Shown in pieces: positions 34,323-43,286 of a DNA stretch of 64,000 nucleotides (positions are counted from its first letter, which is position 1; each line of letters starts with the position of its first letter). The stretch lies in contig JACRIN010000006.1 in the NCBI GenBank assembly GCA_016220085.1, forward strand, positions 20,208 to 84,207, given 5' to 3'. The stretch comes from Planctomycetota bacterium (GTDB lineage Bacteria > Planctomycetota > UBA1135 > GCA-002686595). Position numbers and translations under genes: made by a program. The notes under the pieces were generated by a model. The model was not told the DNA's origin and searched no databases. It saw only the letters and a program-made list of their open reading frames with translations.

Positions 34323-34366
34323 CCGCGGGCCGCTAGGGGACTGACCCCGCGCGGCCCGCGGTGTTT
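34323..34366 (+). terminator. Rho-independent-like terminator after pnp
   Basis: CCGCGGGCCGC pairs perfectly with GCGGCCCGCGG, with a further GGGG/CCCC pairing inside the loop, followed by TGTTT. It overlaps the ORF-track GTG start at 34361, which argues that the next gene begins further downstream. Confidence 0.8.
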
Positions 34367-34423
34367 CGGCGCGGCGTGGCTCGGCCCTACTTCGCCGGGC
34401 TCGCCGAGCTATCTTGGAGCCGC

Positions 34424-37400
34424 GTGAGCCTCCTTGTCGTCGGTCTGCTCGCCGCCGCGCTCCAAGGCGCGGACCTCGCGCCGTCGACTTCGCCGCCGCG
34501 CCCGAGGGTCCACGCGGTGTGGATCGCGCCCGCGACGCTGGTCGTCGACGGCGATTCGACCGAGTGGCAGCCCGATACTCCCTCCGAGGTCGTCGTCGAC
34601 GACCTGCGGCAGTTCATCGCGCTCGGCCGACCGATCACCGATCTGTGGTCGGGACTCGACGATGCGTCGCTCGAGCTCTGGGTCGGTTGGAACCGCGACG
34701 ACCTGGTGCTCGGCGGCGTCGTGCTCGACTCCGTCGCGGACCACAACGCGCAGCGTTGGTACCAGGGCGACAGCCTCGAGCTCTTCCTCGATCTCGGCGA
34801 ACGCCGCGCGCAGTGGGGCCGCGACGACTACCAAGTGATGCTCGCGCCCAATTGGGAGGAGCGTCCGTGGGGCGTGTACCTGCACGAAGGCCAGGGCGGG
34901 CCCGCCGGTCCGTCCGACGGCGGCTTCGGCGGCGTCGAAGTCGCGTCGAAGCGCATCGACGGCGGCTATCGGTTCGAGGCCCGCCTGCCGTGGCGCAACT
35001 TCCACGGCTTCGTGCCGCGGGCGGGCGCCGAGCTCGGCTTCAACTTCGCGCTCTGCGATCGCGACAGCATCGGGCCGCTTGAGAGCTACGCGAATTGGAC
35101 CGGCGAGACCGACATCGCGTTCCACGCGGATCGGCGCGGCACGCTCTCGCTCGTCGCGCCTCCGCTCGAGGCCGCGGCGTCGACCGACAGCGCGGGCGAG
35201 TTCGAGGTGCTGCCGAACTTGCGTTGGATCGAGCTCGTCGCGCTCGCGGGGCTGTACGTGCTCGCGCTGTGGACGTGCGGGCTGTGGAGTCGGCCTCGCG
35301 CTCGGCGCGCGGCGGCCGCGTTCGCGCTGTTCGCGTTGCTCGGCGCGGTCGCCGCCGCGTTCGTCGCCGGCGCGATCGACCAGCGGGAGCGCGCCGGGCG
35401 CCGCGACGCGCTCGACGAGTACTGGGCACGCTTCCAGGCGTTGCTCGACTCCGGCGCGCTCGGGCATCCGGAGCCCGACGAGCTCGCCACCCGCGTCGAA
35501 GCGTTGCTCGCGGGCAAGTCGATCCCGGCGAAGCGCCCGTCGGCGTTCGTCAGCGTCGCGCCCGAGGGCTCGGAGCTCGGCGCGGTCGAGCGCACGCTGC
35601 GACGCGGCATTCCGTACCGACCGATCGTGTCGCCGGGCGCTGCCGATCCGCTGCGCGGTGTGAAGCTCGCACCGGGCGAGACGCGGACGCTGAAGCTCGA
35701 CCCGCCGATCGAGATCGACGCCGTCGAGCTGGTCGCTCGCGTATCGGATCCGCGCTACGTGCAGTTCGGCGTCGCGCAGACCAGCGTCCTGTCGCTCTCG
35801 TTCCTGCGCGGCGGCGAAGCGGTCGGCATCGCGCGCGAGGTGCGCCACCGTCAGGACCTGCACTTCGAGGAAGACGTCCACCGCGACCACCCGGGCCTCG
35901 AACCCGCGTTCTACCGCGCCGGCGGTCGCGTCGGGCGCGTGCACGCCGACGCGCTGTTGCTCGATCTCGGGCCGCCGAGGGCGGTCGACGAAATCGTCGT
36001 GCGGCACGTCGGCGGCGAGCGCGGGTACCTCGTCGAACTCGTCGCGTTCGCGGTGCGCGCGCCCGCGGTCGGCGCGGAGCTGCCGGAGGGCTTGCGCGCC
36101 AACGCCGCGGGCGAATGGGAATGGAGCTCTTGGACGCGCGTGATCGCCGCCGAGGTCGCCGCGCCCGCGCGCGCGCCGAAGACCAGCGCCGAGCTCGAGA
36201 TCGTGCGCGAGCTCTCGATCGGCGGCGAGCCGATCGGCACCGTCTACCTGCGCGACACGCGCGCCGTGCCGTCGCTCGCGCGTTGGCGGTGGCTGCCGAT
36301 CTTCGTCGCCGCCGGCCTCGCGCCGTTCGCGGTCGCTTTCTTCGCCGAGTGGCTCTCCGCTCGTCGTCGCATCCGCAACAAGCTCGCGGTCGGCTTCGCG
36401 ATCTCGTCCGCGGTGCCGCTGCTCGCGTTGACGTTGCTGCTCGAGAAGTCGCTGGAGCAGGAGCACGTCCAATACGAGGGCGAGCGCGTCTCCCTCGAAC
36501 TCGCCGACGCCGAGCGCGCGCTCGACGCCGAGCAGCGCGAACTCGCGCGCGAGGCCGAACGGCTCTTGCGCGTCGCCGCGGTGCGGTGGGAGCTCTCGCG
36601 TGAAGTGCCGGCGATCAGCGAGACGCTCGCGAGCGACGCGTGGTGGGGCCCGGGCGAAACCGGCGTCCTGCGGATGCTGATGCGCGTCGCGCCGGACGGA
36701 CGGTGGCTGCGCGTCGGCACCGGTCCGGGCTGGCAGAGCTTGCCGGCGTCGTTCCAACCGAGCTCCGGCGTGTGGCGGCCGTGGGGGCGCACGCTCGTCT
36801 GCGGTGTCGCGCAGACCGCGAGCGGCGCGGAGCAGCCGCTCTTGGTGCTAGTCGCGCGCGAACCGCGCTTCGAAGTCGCGACGCGCGCGGGACGGGAGGA
36901 GCGCGCGGCCTCGTCGCTCGCCGTGCTCGGCGTCGGTCGCGATCCCGCGCCGCGCTTGGAGGACCTGCGGCCCGCGCGCGCCGGCGAGACGCGCCGCGGC
37001 GTGTTCACGCCCGACGGCGAGCTCGCGCTCGTGCTGGTCGCGTCGCGCCGCGAGCGCGGCGTGCCGGTGTTCGGCACGTGGACGCTGACCGAGTTGCTCT
37101 TCGCCGCCGGTCTCTCCGCCGTCTTCACGGCGTTGCTCTTCGCGGGCATCCTCACCGGGCACTTGGTCGGTCCGATCGAGCGACTCGACCGCGCCGTGCG
37201 CGCGGGGCAGGGCTCCGACGCGAACGTCGAGGTCGAGGACGAGGTCGGGCACCTCGCCGGCGCGGTGCAATCGTTCGCACGCGAGGTCGCGCACCGCGTC
37301 CGTCAGCTCGAGTCGTTGCGCGACGTGCAGGAGGACCTTGCGAAGCACCTGGACACCGAGCTCGCGCGCGAAGCGGCGCTGACTTTCGTCGCCCGCGAGG

Positions 37401-39232
37401 TCGGCGCCGATTCGGTCTGGATGGCATGGCGCGGCGAGCCCGGCGAGGAGGCGCGCGTCTTTGCTCTCGGCGGCCGCTCGTTCCCGATCGCCGACGACGC
37501 GCAGTGGCTCCGGCGCGCGCTGCGTTGCGATCAGCTCCAGGAGTACCGCGACGAGCGCGGCTTGCCCGGGCTCTCGGCGTCCGAACGCACGTTGTTCGGT
37601 TCGGTCGAGCGCATGCTCGCGTTGCCTTTGGTCGCCGGCGGCGACGCGCGCGGAGCGTTGCTCGTCGGTACGTCGAACGAGCGCCAGCTCGACCTGACGT
37701 TCCTGCGCGCGGCGTCGGCGCAGGCGGCGATCGCGCTCGAGAACGCTCGCCTCTACGCGCGTGCCGTCACCGACGCGGTCACCGGCTTCCTGTTCGAGCC
37801 GGGGTTCCGCCAGCGCCTGGGCGAGGAGATCCAGCGCGCCGAAACCCAGCCCGAGGCGGGCGTGCGCGTCTTCCAAGTGCGTTTCCGCGACCTACCGCCG
37901 ATCGAGGCCGTCGCGGCGGAGCGCATCCGCGAAGCGTCGCGTCGGATGCGCAACGCGCTGCGCGGGATGGCGATCTATGGGCGCTCCGGTGCGACCGATC
38001 TCTTGGTCGCGCTTCCATGGAGCGGCCACAAGCCGAACATCGAGGCGCTGGAGGCGCGGCTGGTCGAGCAGCTGACCGCCGCACCCTGGCCCGACGGCAG
38101 CGCGGTCGGAAACCCGCTGGTCTCGACCGCCGCGTGGCCGGACGACGGCCCGAGCGCGCGCTTCGTGCTCCAGGTGCTCTCCGAGCGCCTCGCCGAAGTG
38201 CAGTCCGCGCAGCCGGTCGCCGCGCTCGAGTTCCTGGAGCGCAACCTGCCGACGGACTTCGTCGCCGGATCCCCGTTGATGGTCGAGCTGCTCGACACGG
38301 TGCGGCGCGTCGCCGAGCAGGACGTCACCGTCGTCGTCACCGGCGAGACCGGCACCGGCAAGGACCGGGTCGCCGAGCTGATCCATCGCTGGAGTGCGCG
38401 GACCGAGGGACCGATGGTCCACGTGCACTGCCCGTCGCTCTCCGGCGCCCTGATCGAGGACGAGCTCTTCGGCCACGAAGTGGGGGCCTTCACCGGCGCG
38501 GATTCGAGGCGGATGGGTCCGTTCGAGTACGCCGCCGGCGGCACCGTCGTGCTCGACGAGGTCGCAGGGCTTTCCCCCGAAGGCCAGGTCGCCCTGCTGC
38601 GCTTGGTCGAGACCCGCCAGGTGCTGCCGCTCGGCTCGACTCGGCCTGTGCAGCTCGACGTCCGCCTCGTGGCGACCAGCTCCAAGGACCTTTCCAGGGA
38701 AGTCCAAAGCGGGACGTTCCGCAGCGACCTCTACTTCCGCCTCAACGTCGCCCAGCTGACCCTGCCGCCGCTGCGCCTGCGCAAGCAGGCGATCCCCGAG
38801 TTGGTCGACGCCGCGCTGCGCCGGTTCAACGCCGCGGCGCCCAAGCCGGTGACCGGAGTCGCGCCGGGCGTGCTCGACCGGCTGTTCGACCACGACTGGC
38901 CGGGCAACCTCCGCGAGCTCTTCAACGTGCTGTCGGGCGGCTTCATCGTCGCCCAGGGCGGGGAGCTCCGCCTCGAGCATGTGACGCTGGAGCCCGCCGA
39001 GGAACCGGCGCCGACCGGCACCGCCGCGCTCAACGAGCGCCAGCGGGCGGTGCTCTCCGACCTCGGAGCCGGCGGCCAGATCACCTCGACCCAGTACGCC
39101 GACCGGCATGGCATCTCGAGCCGCACCGGCCTGCGCGATCTGCTCGACCTGGTGGAGCAGGGCTACCTCGCCAAGGAGGGGGAGCGTCGGGGCACCCGCT
39201 TTCGTCGCACCGCCAAGGCCGGACCAGCCTAG
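34424..39232 (+). CDS. Giant membrane-bound sigma-54 activator: CBM9-like sensor, HAMP, GAF, AAA+
   Basis: A 1602-residue regulator that joins an extracytoplasmic sensor to a transcription output in one chain. A signal/anchor segment is followed by a CBM9-like beta-sandwich at about 35-245 (VVDGDSTEWQPD, LWVGWNRDDLVLGGVVLD, DSLELFLDLGE). Several membrane helices occur near 270-320, 620-690 and 890-915. HAMP is at about 915-965, GAF about 965-1115, and the AAA+ sigma-54 interaction domain about 1285-1530 with GETGTGKDRVAELIH, GAFTGAD and DHDWPGNLRELFNVL. The C-terminus is a winged-helix-like domain (ITSTQYADRHGISSRTGLRDLL), not a Fis domain. The GTG at 34424 with GGAG upstream is preferred because the earlier start overlaps the terminator. 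The sensed ligand may be a carbohydrate. Confidence 0.85.
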   Translation: MSLLVVGLLAAALQGADLAPSTSPPRPRVHAVWIAPATLVVDGDSTEWQPDTPSEVVVDDLRQFIALGRPITDLWSGLDDASLELWVGWNRDDLVLGGVVLDSVADHNAQRWYQGDSLELFLDLGERRAQWGRDDYQVMLAPNWEERPWGVYLHEGQGGPAGPSDGGFGGVEVASKRIDGGYRFEARLPWRNFHGFVPRAGAELGFNFALCDRDSIGPLESYANWTGETDIAFHADRRGTLSLVAPPLEAAASTDSAGEFEVLPNLRWIELVALAGLYVLALWTCGLWSRPRARRAAAAFALFALLGAVAAAFVAGAIDQRERAGRRDALDEYWARFQALLDSGALGHPEPDELATRVEALLAGKSIPAKRPSAFVSVAPEGSELGAVERTLRRGIPYRPIVSPGAADPLRGVKLAPGETRTLKLDPPIEIDAVELVARVSDPRYVQFGVAQTSVLSLSFLRGGEAVGIAREVRHRQDLHFEEDVHRDHPGLEPAFYRAGGRVGRVHADALLLDLGPPRAVDEIVVRHVGGERGYLVELVAFAVRAPAVGAELPEGLRANAAGEWEWSSWTRVIAAEVAAPARAPKTSAELEIVRELSIGGEPIGTVYLRDTRAVPSLARWRWLPIFVAAGLAPFAVAFFAEWLSARRRIRNKLAVGFAISSAVPLLALTLLLEKSLEQEHVQYEGERVSLELADAERALDAEQRELAREAERLLRVAAVRWELSREVPAISETLASDAWWGPGETGVLRMLMRVAPDGRWLRVGTGPGWQSLPASFQPSSGVWRPWGRTLVCGVAQTASGAEQPLLVLVAREPRFEVATRAGREERAASSLAVLGVGRDPAPRLEDLRPARAGETRRGVFTPDGELALVLVASRRERGVPVFGTWTLTELLFAAGLSAVFTALLFAGILTGHLVGPIERLDRAVRAGQGSDANVEVEDEVGHLAGAVQSFAREVAHRVRQLESLRDVQEDLAKHLDTELAREAALTFVAREVGADSVWMAWRGEPGEEARVFALGGRSFPIADDAQWLRRALRCDQLQEYRDERGLPGLSASERTLFGSVERMLALPLVAGGDARGALLVGTSNERQLDLTFLRAASAQAAIALENARLYARAVTDAVTGFLFEPGFRQRLGEEIQRAETQPEAGVRVFQVRFRDLPPIEAVAAERIREASRRMRNALRGMAIYGRSGATDLLVALPWSGHKPNIEALEARLVEQLTAAPWPDGSAVGNPLVSTAAWPDDGPSARFVLQVLSERLAEVQSAQPVAALEFLERNLPTDFVAGSPLMVELLDTVRRVAEQDVTVVVTGETGTGKDRVAELIHRWSARTEGPMVHVHCPSLSGALIEDELFGHEVGAFTGADSRRMGPFEYAAGGTVVLDEVAGLSPEGQVALLRLVETRQVLPLGSTRPVQLDVRLVATSSKDLSREVQSGTFRSDLYFRLNVAQLTLPPLRLRKQAIPELVDAALRRFNAAAPKPVTGVAPGVLDRLFDHDWPGNLRELFNVLSGGFIVAQGGELRLEHVTLEPAEEPAPTGTAALNERQRAVLSDLGAGGQITSTQYADRHGISSRTGLRDLLDLVEQGYLAKEGERRGTRFRRTAKAGPA

Positions 39233-39476
39233 AAAACGGGCAGAAACTGCACGCCTCTGACGGATAATGTCGAATAGGTCGGCGTGGCGCTATCGCAGCT
39301 CGAGCCCGTCCGCAGCCGTTGCACGCCCCGATTGGCGGAGCTAAGTCGATTCTCGGCAGTGACTTGGGGGGATGGCGAACGAACGATTTCGTTATCCGTG
39401 GGCACTCGGACTACGCGTTGCGCTGCCCCCGGCGCGCCCAGCGACGTGTCGCTCGGCCAAGGAAGGACCCCCAGTC

Positions 39477-39995
39477 ATGAAGCTCACCCCCCCCGACCTT
39501 CGGCCCGCCCGTCAGCCCGCCTGCTCGCCCGCCCGCTGGTTCCAGGCCCTCGCGGCGCTGGTCTTGGTGGTAGGTGCGCTGGCGCATGCCGACCCGCTGG
39601 TGGACGCCGCAGCGCCCGTGTCGCCCGAGACGGCGGCGGTGCCGGCCGAGGCCTCGAGCCGGGCAGCGTCGCTCGTGATGGGGAAGGACTGGATCATCAA
39701 AGCCGCCGACAACATCTGCGGTCTGAAGGACGCCAGCCAGCTCAGCAATCCGGCGGTGGTCGACTACGACGCGCTGCTGGCGGCGACTCCGGAGATGAAG
39801 TCGATGCGCGATCAGAAGATCGACGCGAACACCCCGGAGGGGATCCGACTGACCAACGCGGCGGTCGACCGGGTGACGAAGGCCTGTGAGGAGATCCGGA
39901 CCCAGCTTGGCCACTGCAGCGTCTGGAAGGAAGTCCGCCACCGCGACGGTCGGACCCTCACCGACATCACCAGCAAGGTCAAGGCGCAGTTCTGA
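39477..39995 (+). CDS. Hypothetical secreted protein
   Basis: The 172-residue protein has a signal peptide (WFQALAALVLVVGALAHADP), a low-complexity Ala/Pro/Ser stretch and a small globular C-terminal domain of about 100 residues (GKDWIIKAADNICGLKD; TNAAVDRVTKACEEIRTQLGHC) with three cysteines. It is not recognised. AAGGAAGG precedes the ATG by about 10 bases, which fixes the start at 39477. It is followed by the secretin lipoprotein gene after an 83-base gap, so it may belong to the same secretion or envelope function. Confidence 0.6.
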   Translation: MKLTPPDLRPARQPACSPARWFQALAALVLVVGALAHADPLVDAAAPVSPETAAVPAEASSRAASLVMGKDWIIKAADNICGLKDASQLSNPAVVDYDALLAATPEMKSMRDQKIDANTPEGIRLTNAAVDRVTKACEEIRTQLGHCSVWKEVRHRDGRTLTDITSKVKAQF

Positions 39996-40078
39996 CCCGC
40001 CCCCGCCCGGCCCAGGTCCATCGCCTGACCGCGGCAGTCGAAATGACCTGCATCGGGCAGTCCCACCCCCTCGTTCGA

Positions 40079-41512
40079 ATGACGGTTTCGACCCCCCGAC
40101 GCGCGCTGCTCTCCGCCTGCCTGGCCACGATGTTGGGCGCGGGAGCCCTCAACGGCTGCGCTGGCCCGCGGGAAGTCTCCGAGCCCGGCGAGAAACCCGC
40201 GCTGACCGCCGAGGAGTTGCGCGCGTTGCTCCAACAGCACACGATCCAGCCGGTCAACGCCGTCGAGGGCGACGACCCGAATGCGCCGGTCGACCCGACG
40301 ATGCAGGACTACGCCGACCCGGCGAAAGCGGCGGCGCTGGCCTCGGATCCCCAAGGGTCTGGAGCGGAGCCCGACGCTCCGAAGCCGGCCCCCGAGCTGC
40401 CGGCGGAGAACCCGTACCTCGTCTTCGGCGAGCGCATCAAGGTCAATCCGGACGGGACGATCACCAAACCCTTCCCGCTGCGCAACGGCACCGGCGACAA
40501 GCTGCGCGACCTGATCGTCAACTACGGCAACTTCCCGCTGTGGAGCGAGACGCTCGGGCCGGGTCCGTCGACGCCGAACACGGTCAAGCTCGATCTGCTC
40601 GCGGGCTGGGACGTCGAGCTCTACCAGGACCTGCGCGCGCCCGGCGCCGCCGCGACGCCCGCGGCGCTCGCGGACTGGCTGGTGGTGACCGCGGGCGCCG
40701 ACCTGCTCTCGGAGGTCGAGGACTTCATCAACCTGTTCGCCGCCGGCGTGCCGCAGATCGAGATCGAGGCCAAGGTGGTCGAGATCGCGCTCTCCGACAT
40801 CCTCGACATCGGAATCAAGCCGGTCACCGGCAAGCCGATCTTCGACGCGCCGGGCTCGAACACGTTCATCCGCGGGCTGGACTACGCGCTGCCGAACTCC
40901 GCCGACGGCGTCGAAGCGCTGTTGACCCTCGGGTCGATCCAAGACGGGCTCGCGTTCAACGCGATCATCGAAGCGGTCCAAGGCCGACAGAACGTCTCGA
41001 TCATCAACCAGCCCAAGATCGCCGTGCGCGAGGGGAATCGAGCCGAAATCAGCTCGATCACCAAAGTGCCGTACCTGCAGGTCACCGGCATCAACGCGAC
41101 GGGCGGGTATGGCGCGCAGATCGGCTACCAGGAAGTCGGCGTCAAGCTCTACGTGATCCCGCGCGTCGTCGGGACGCAGACCGTAGCGCTGAACATCGAC
41201 ATCGAGGCTTCCCAGCAAACCGGATCGGCCGTCGCCCTGGTCGCCTCGACCGGTGAGGAAGTGCAGGTGCCGGTGCTGTCGACGCGCGCGGCGAAGACGA
41301 TCGTCTACCTGCAACCGGGCCAGGCGGTGATCCTCGGCGGCTTGATCACCGAGCGCACCGTCGACCGCGTCAACAAGGTCCCGTTGCTCGGCGACATCCC
41401 GATCCTCCAGTACCTGTTCCGTTCGACGACGAAGAGCAAGGAGCAGACGAACGTGCTCTTCTTCATCCGCCCGCGGATCCTGCAGGGCGTCGACCTCCAC
41501 CGTCAGTTCTGA
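40079..41512 (+). CDS. Secretin-domain lipoprotein (type II/IV secretion or pilus family)
   Basis: The 477-residue protein has a lipoprotein signal (SACLATMLGAGALNGCAG). A Pro/Glu-rich region is followed by one short N-type domain (INLFAAGVPQIEIEAKVVEIALSDILDIGIK) and a secretin core (VQGRQNVSIINQPKIAVREGNRAEI; VGVKLYVIPRVVG; LSTRAAKTIVYLQPGQAVILGGLI; VPLLGDIPILQYLFRS). Secretins form outer-membrane rings. The protein is short for GspD or PilQ and seems to keep a reduced set of periplasmic domains. The ATG at 40079 is chosen because it puts the signal at the N-terminus; 40043 is also in frame. It precedes the GspK-like gene. Confidence 0.85.
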   Translation: MTVSTPRRALLSACLATMLGAGALNGCAGPREVSEPGEKPALTAEELRALLQQHTIQPVNAVEGDDPNAPVDPTMQDYADPAKAAALASDPQGSGAEPDAPKPAPELPAENPYLVFGERIKVNPDGTITKPFPLRNGTGDKLRDLIVNYGNFPLWSETLGPGPSTPNTVKLDLLAGWDVELYQDLRAPGAAATPAALADWLVVTAGADLLSEVEDFINLFAAGVPQIEIEAKVVEIALSDILDIGIKPVTGKPIFDAPGSNTFIRGLDYALPNSADGVEALLTLGSIQDGLAFNAIIEAVQGRQNVSIINQPKIAVREGNRAEISSITKVPYLQVTGINATGGYGAQIGYQEVGVKLYVIPRVVGTQTVALNIDIEASQQTGSAVALVASTGEEVQVPVLSTRAAKTIVYLQPGQAVILGGLITERTVDRVNKVPLLGDIPILQYLFRSTTKSKEQTNVLFFIRPRILQGVDLHRQF

Positions 41513-41702
41513 GCGCCTCGGCCGGCGCGTGCGACTTCGGCCGGTCGGCGCGCTCGCTCCCGACGCGAGCCAAGACCGCGCGTCCGCCCGATTTCGGCCG
41601 GCGTCGGGGAGTGAGCGTGGCGGGGGTCCGAGGGCGGGTCTAGACTCGCGGCTCGCCGCGCGCATCGGGAAGATCGGCCAACGCCGCGCGTCGACTTCCT
41701 CC

Positions 41703-43286
41703 ATGCATCCGTCGTCGTTCCGTTCGAGGCGCCGCGGCTCGGCGCTGTTGCTCGCGCTGCTGGTGCTCCTGATCCTGCTCGCGATCATGGCGCAGCTCGT
41801 ATTCGGCACGAAGAGCGACGCGGACGTCGCGCGCAACGACATCGCGCTGACGACGATGGACCTGGCGATCGAGTCGTCCTTGCTCGAGGTGTTCGATCGG
41901 TTGAAGACCGACGGCGAGAGCGCGGGCGCCAGCTCCGGTTCCGGCGCGGCGCCGACCGATACCGGCGCGGCGGCGGCCCCCGGCGCGACCTCCAACGCGG
42001 CGGGAGGTGCAGGCGGCGAGCAACAGGGCTCGGTCGACTCCCGCGAGGATCCGTGGGGGCGTCCGCAGCGCACGTCGATCAACGAGATCGAGCTGCGGGT
42101 CGTCGTGCAGGACGAGGACAGCAAGCTCAACGTCCTCGGCATGCTCGCCGCGAACCAGGCCGAGGCCGAGAAGTGCTTCGACCGCGTGCAGCGCACGATC
42201 GACGCGTTCCGCGAAGGCACCGACTCGGACATCGATCCGTCGAGCGCGCGCACGATGGCCGAAGCGATGCGCGACTACATGAAAGACCGCTCGCGGCAGG
42301 TGCTGCCGAAGCCGCACTTGCTCTCGGACGACGAGAAGGTGCCCGATCAAGGGCTCGCGATCTCGCTCGACGAGTTCGCGGTGCTCGAACCGTTCGACGA
42401 GTCGATGTTCCGCGACTTCCGCGAGCCCGATGGACGGATCGTGCACTCGCTCGGCTCGTTCCTGACGACGTGGACGTCGTTGTCCGCCGGCGGCGCCGCG
42501 AGCGGCGGGGCGAGCGGCTCCGGTGGCGCGGCGCCCAGCGGTGGTGCGAACGATCCGGCCGCGGGCGACGCGAACACCGATGGCCAAGGCGGCGAGGGCG
42601 GCGACCAACCGCCGGGCGAGGGCGGCGACGTCGGCGACGCGGGCAGCGGCGCGAACTCCGGCCAATCGGGCGACCAAGGCAGCGGTGCGCAAGGTGGCGC
42701 GAACCAAGTCGGCGGCCAGACGAGCGCGGCGAGCAAGTACGGAGTCGCGGTCAACGTCAACACCGCTCCGCCGGCGCTCTTGAAGTCGCTGATCGACGAC
42801 CGCGACATCCCCAGTCGCTTCTGGGACAAGGTGATCGAGTACCGCAACCTCGAGGAGGAGTCCGAGGAGACCGACACCAGCACCACCGCGTCGGAGCCCG
42901 AGCCGGTGTACGACGAGTACGGCGAGGAAGTGATCCAGCGGCAGGTCTTCGATTCGCTCGACGAGCTCCGTGAGGTCGACGGTTATGAGAACCTCGACGG
43001 CGCGGCGCGGGCGCAGCTCGATCAGTTGTTGACCACCGAGAGCCAAGTCTTCACGATCATGATCACCGCGCGCAAGTCGACCGGGCTCGAGGATCCGACG
43101 CGCGGCGGCATGCGCGATCCCGAGGAGCGCGAGGATCTGATCGCGAACACGCTGACGCGCACGGTTCGCTGCGTCGTCTGGCGTCGCAAGTCGGGCGAAA
43201 ACCTCACGATCGTGCCGTTGGTGCGCTGGGAAGTCGTCGACTACATGCCGCTCGTCGTCGAGGACTTCCCCGACGATCGTCGCTGA
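41703..43286 (+). CDS. GspK-like minor pseudopilin with long Gly/Ser/Ala insert
   Basis: The 527-residue protein has a type II secretion pseudopilin-like N-terminus (RRRGSALLLALLVLLILLAIMAQLVFG) with basic residues before the hydrophobic helix. The GspK-type signatures are ELRVVVQDEDSKLNVLGML, where GspK has DEDGKININ, and VNVNTAPPALLKSLIDDRDI. Two long low-complexity inserts rich in Gly, Ala, Ser, Asp and Gln lie at about 65-110 and 260-340, more than in any standard GspK. The usual GspE, GspF and GspG genes are not nearby. A TAGACT box at 41641 may be its -10. The stop overlaps the next start (TGATG). Confidence 0.78.
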   Translation: MHPSSFRSRRRGSALLLALLVLLILLAIMAQLVFGTKSDADVARNDIALTTMDLAIESSLLEVFDRLKTDGESAGASSGSGAAPTDTGAAAAPGATSNAAGGAGGEQQGSVDSREDPWGRPQRTSINEIELRVVVQDEDSKLNVLGMLAANQAEAEKCFDRVQRTIDAFREGTDSDIDPSSARTMAEAMRDYMKDRSRQVLPKPHLLSDDEKVPDQGLAISLDEFAVLEPFDESMFRDFREPDGRIVHSLGSFLTTWTSLSAGGAASGGASGSGGAAPSGGANDPAAGDANTDGQGGEGGDQPPGEGGDVGDAGSGANSGQSGDQGSGAQGGANQVGGQTSAASKYGVAVNVNTAPPALLKSLIDDRDIPSRFWDKVIEYRNLEEESEETDTSTTASEPEPVYDEYGEEVIQRQVFDSLDELREVDGYENLDGAARAQLDQLLTTESQVFTIMITARKSTGLEDPTRGGMRDPEEREDLIANTLTRTVRCVVWRRKSGENLTIVPLVRWEVVDYMPLVVEDFPDDRR

